A program made the position numbers and the translations under genes. The notes under the pieces were generated by a model. It worked only from the letters and a program-made list of their open reading frames with translations. It ran no database searches and was not told the DNA's origin. Positions 25,301 through 25,515 of a stretch of 25,515 nucleotides of DNA are shown piece by piece; position 1 is the first letter of the stretch, and each line of letters opens with the position of its first letter. This DNA is from Pseudomonadota bacterium. GTDB taxonomy: Bacteria > Pseudomonadota > Gammaproteobacteria > Xanthomonadales > Marinicellaceae. The stretch spans positions 1-25,515 of the forward strand of contig QQUO01000115.1 in NCBI GenBank assembly GCA_008501575.1. Direction: 5' to 3'.

Positions 25301-25515
25301 CTTGAAAACACCAAAGATACTCTGCGTAAAGCTATTTTCGAAGGCGCTGTATCCAGGTTAAGACCGGTTTTAATGACAGCCATTGTTGCCGCTTTGGGCT
25401 TAATCCCAATGATTCTATCAAATGGAATAGGAGCTGAAATTCAGCGACCACTGGCAACTGTGATTGTTGGAGGGTTGGTAACAGCGACATCCTTATCTTT
25501 ATTTGTATTACTTGT
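22364..25515 (+). CDS. czcA: CzcA-type heavy-metal RND pump (C-terminus outside window)
   Basis: The frame from ATG 22364 (GGAG at 22353-22356) is open for 1050 codons to the window edge. Reference CzcA is about 1063 residues, so only a short C-terminal piece is missing. HME-RND signatures include LDAFPDVTNIQVSINTEAPG, GLSGITVVFKEGTDIYFARQ, and the TM4 motif A413-I-G-x3-D419-G-A-x4-E426-N. D419 and E426 match D408 and E415 of Cupriavidus CzcA, but the D402 position is Ala, as in the CusA-type Cu/Ag pumps, while the DGA part is CzcA-like. It uses proton motive force to drive metal from the periplasm out through CzcB and CzcC. The 66-base gap after czcB has only a small hairpin, so it is in the same operon. 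Confidence 0.94.
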   Translation, partial: MLNKIIDWSVKNRLLVVLALIGMLAFAASYIPRLNLDAFPDVTNIQVSINTEAPGLASEEVEQLITFPIEAVMYALPDVEEVRSISKTGLSGITVVFKEGTDIYFARQLVFERLQSAKELIPQGVGTPEMGPNTSGLGQVYQYFLKADKNSDVGIMELRSLNDWVVKLLLMPVDGVTEVLSFGGEVKQYQVNLNPSRLLSYGLTQEEVVAALEDNNTNAGGWYMNRGQEQLVIRGVGWLGNGEEGLAELRQVPLKTIDGTVVTVADVATVEFGSEIRQGAVTFTERTENMGSRHFDEVVSGIILKRMGANTKVTIDGIKDRIPLIQQALPDGVSFEQIYDQSDLIENAVATVAKALVEAFIFIIIVLILFLLNIRSVILVLISIPLSVGMALTVMSYNGLSANLMSLGGLAVAIGMMVDGAVVMMENIFKHLTHPDKIHDKERAELASEDDIEHAPVMNDKTVSLRIQMAAKEVAKPVFYAVTIIMVVFAPLFSLEGVEGKLFQPMAVSIMIAMGASLMVSLIVVPALASYFFQKGVKTKTSPIVKVLERSYRFALEKAMSLKVVVLTFAAVLLIATLLLIPRLGTEFVPELEEGTINLRVTLAPSASLDTALEIAPKLEAKIMEFPEVTYAMSRIGRAEIGGDPEPVSNIEIYIGLKPVSEWTSADSRQELQLLMEEKLEIVPGLLLNFSQPIATRVDELLSGVKAQLAMKLFGSDLDVLASKGQEIVKAVQSVTGARDVAMEQIAGESQLVVKPNRRQLSRYGLSVGDLMQVVRDGIGGREAGQIINGNERYDIYVRLDKNFRKDQYAIADLRLQSSTDAWVRLGDVAEINIDSGPPQVRRDDVQRRVVIQANVQGRDMGSVVQDIRTAISEQVDLPTGYTVDIGGQFENQQRAQKRLAIVVPLSIGLIALLLYFAFGSVGQALLILINLPLAMIGGIFSLWISGQYLSVPSSIGFITLFGVAVLNGVVMVEAINLRLENTKDTLRKAIFEGAVSRLRPVLMTAIVAALGLIPMILSNGIGAEIQRPLATVIVGGLVTATSLSLFVLL

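Overview
The window looks like a chromosomal segment of a gammaproteobacterium of moderate G+C content. Supporting signs are a DUF4389 inner-membrane protein, an E. coli-like glutathione reductase, and CadR- and Czc-type metal resistance genes. A Marinicella-like marine lineage is possible, but that is only a guess. The window splits into a core-like left part (1 to about 6.5 kb) and an acquired accessory part (about 6.6 kb to the right edge, where it is still running).

Left part. A low-complexity lipoprotein gene enters from the left edge on the minus strand. It is followed on the plus strand by a DUF4389 gene with a good terminator. Next is a compact operon: a 68-residue protein of unknown function overlapping an SDR gene that lacks the usual Tyr/Lys catalytic pair, then an aldehyde dehydrogenase of the 2-aminomuconate/2-hydroxymuconate semialdehyde type. 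A perfect 13-bp hairpin ends this operon. A conserved-looking gene of unknown function then sits 29 bp upstream of glutathione reductase (gor).

Accessory part. Just after gor the sequence becomes very AT-rich and four tightly linked or overlapping genes follow (6636-12108): three tyrosine-recombinase-like proteins of 411, 577 and 692 residues and a small Lys-rich coiled-coil protein. The layout recalls Tn554 TnpA/B/C and gamma-mobile-trio (GMT) islands, so this is very probably the integration module of a genomic island whose left end lies between gor and 6636. The first cargo is a 1658-residue single-chain Type ISP restriction-modification enzyme (nuclease, SF2 helicase, N6-adenine methylase and target recognition in one protein). 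A GIY-YIG nuclease-like gene overlaps its stop codon. That gene is cut short by a 436-bp relic of an IS3-family (IS407-group) element that keeps orfA, the A6G frameshift signal and both ends but has lost nearly all of orfB.

The second cargo block is a heavy-metal resistance locus. A CadR/PbrR-like MerR regulator is divergent from a CDF transporter with an N-terminal metal-binding-like domain, and the gap holds a textbook 19-bp-spacer MerR promoter with a perfect dyad. It continues with a His/Cys-rich CzcI-like periplasmic protein, a terminator hairpin, and a czcCBA tripartite RND efflux operon whose czcA runs off the right edge. CzcA has Ala where the reference CzcA has a key transmembrane Asp, so its metal range may differ from classical Zn/Co/Cd pumps.

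I do not see a clear new multi-gene system. The most interesting candidates are the four-gene recombinase module, the GIY-YIG gene coupled to the Type ISP enzyme, and the unknown small genes coupled to the SDR and next to gor.
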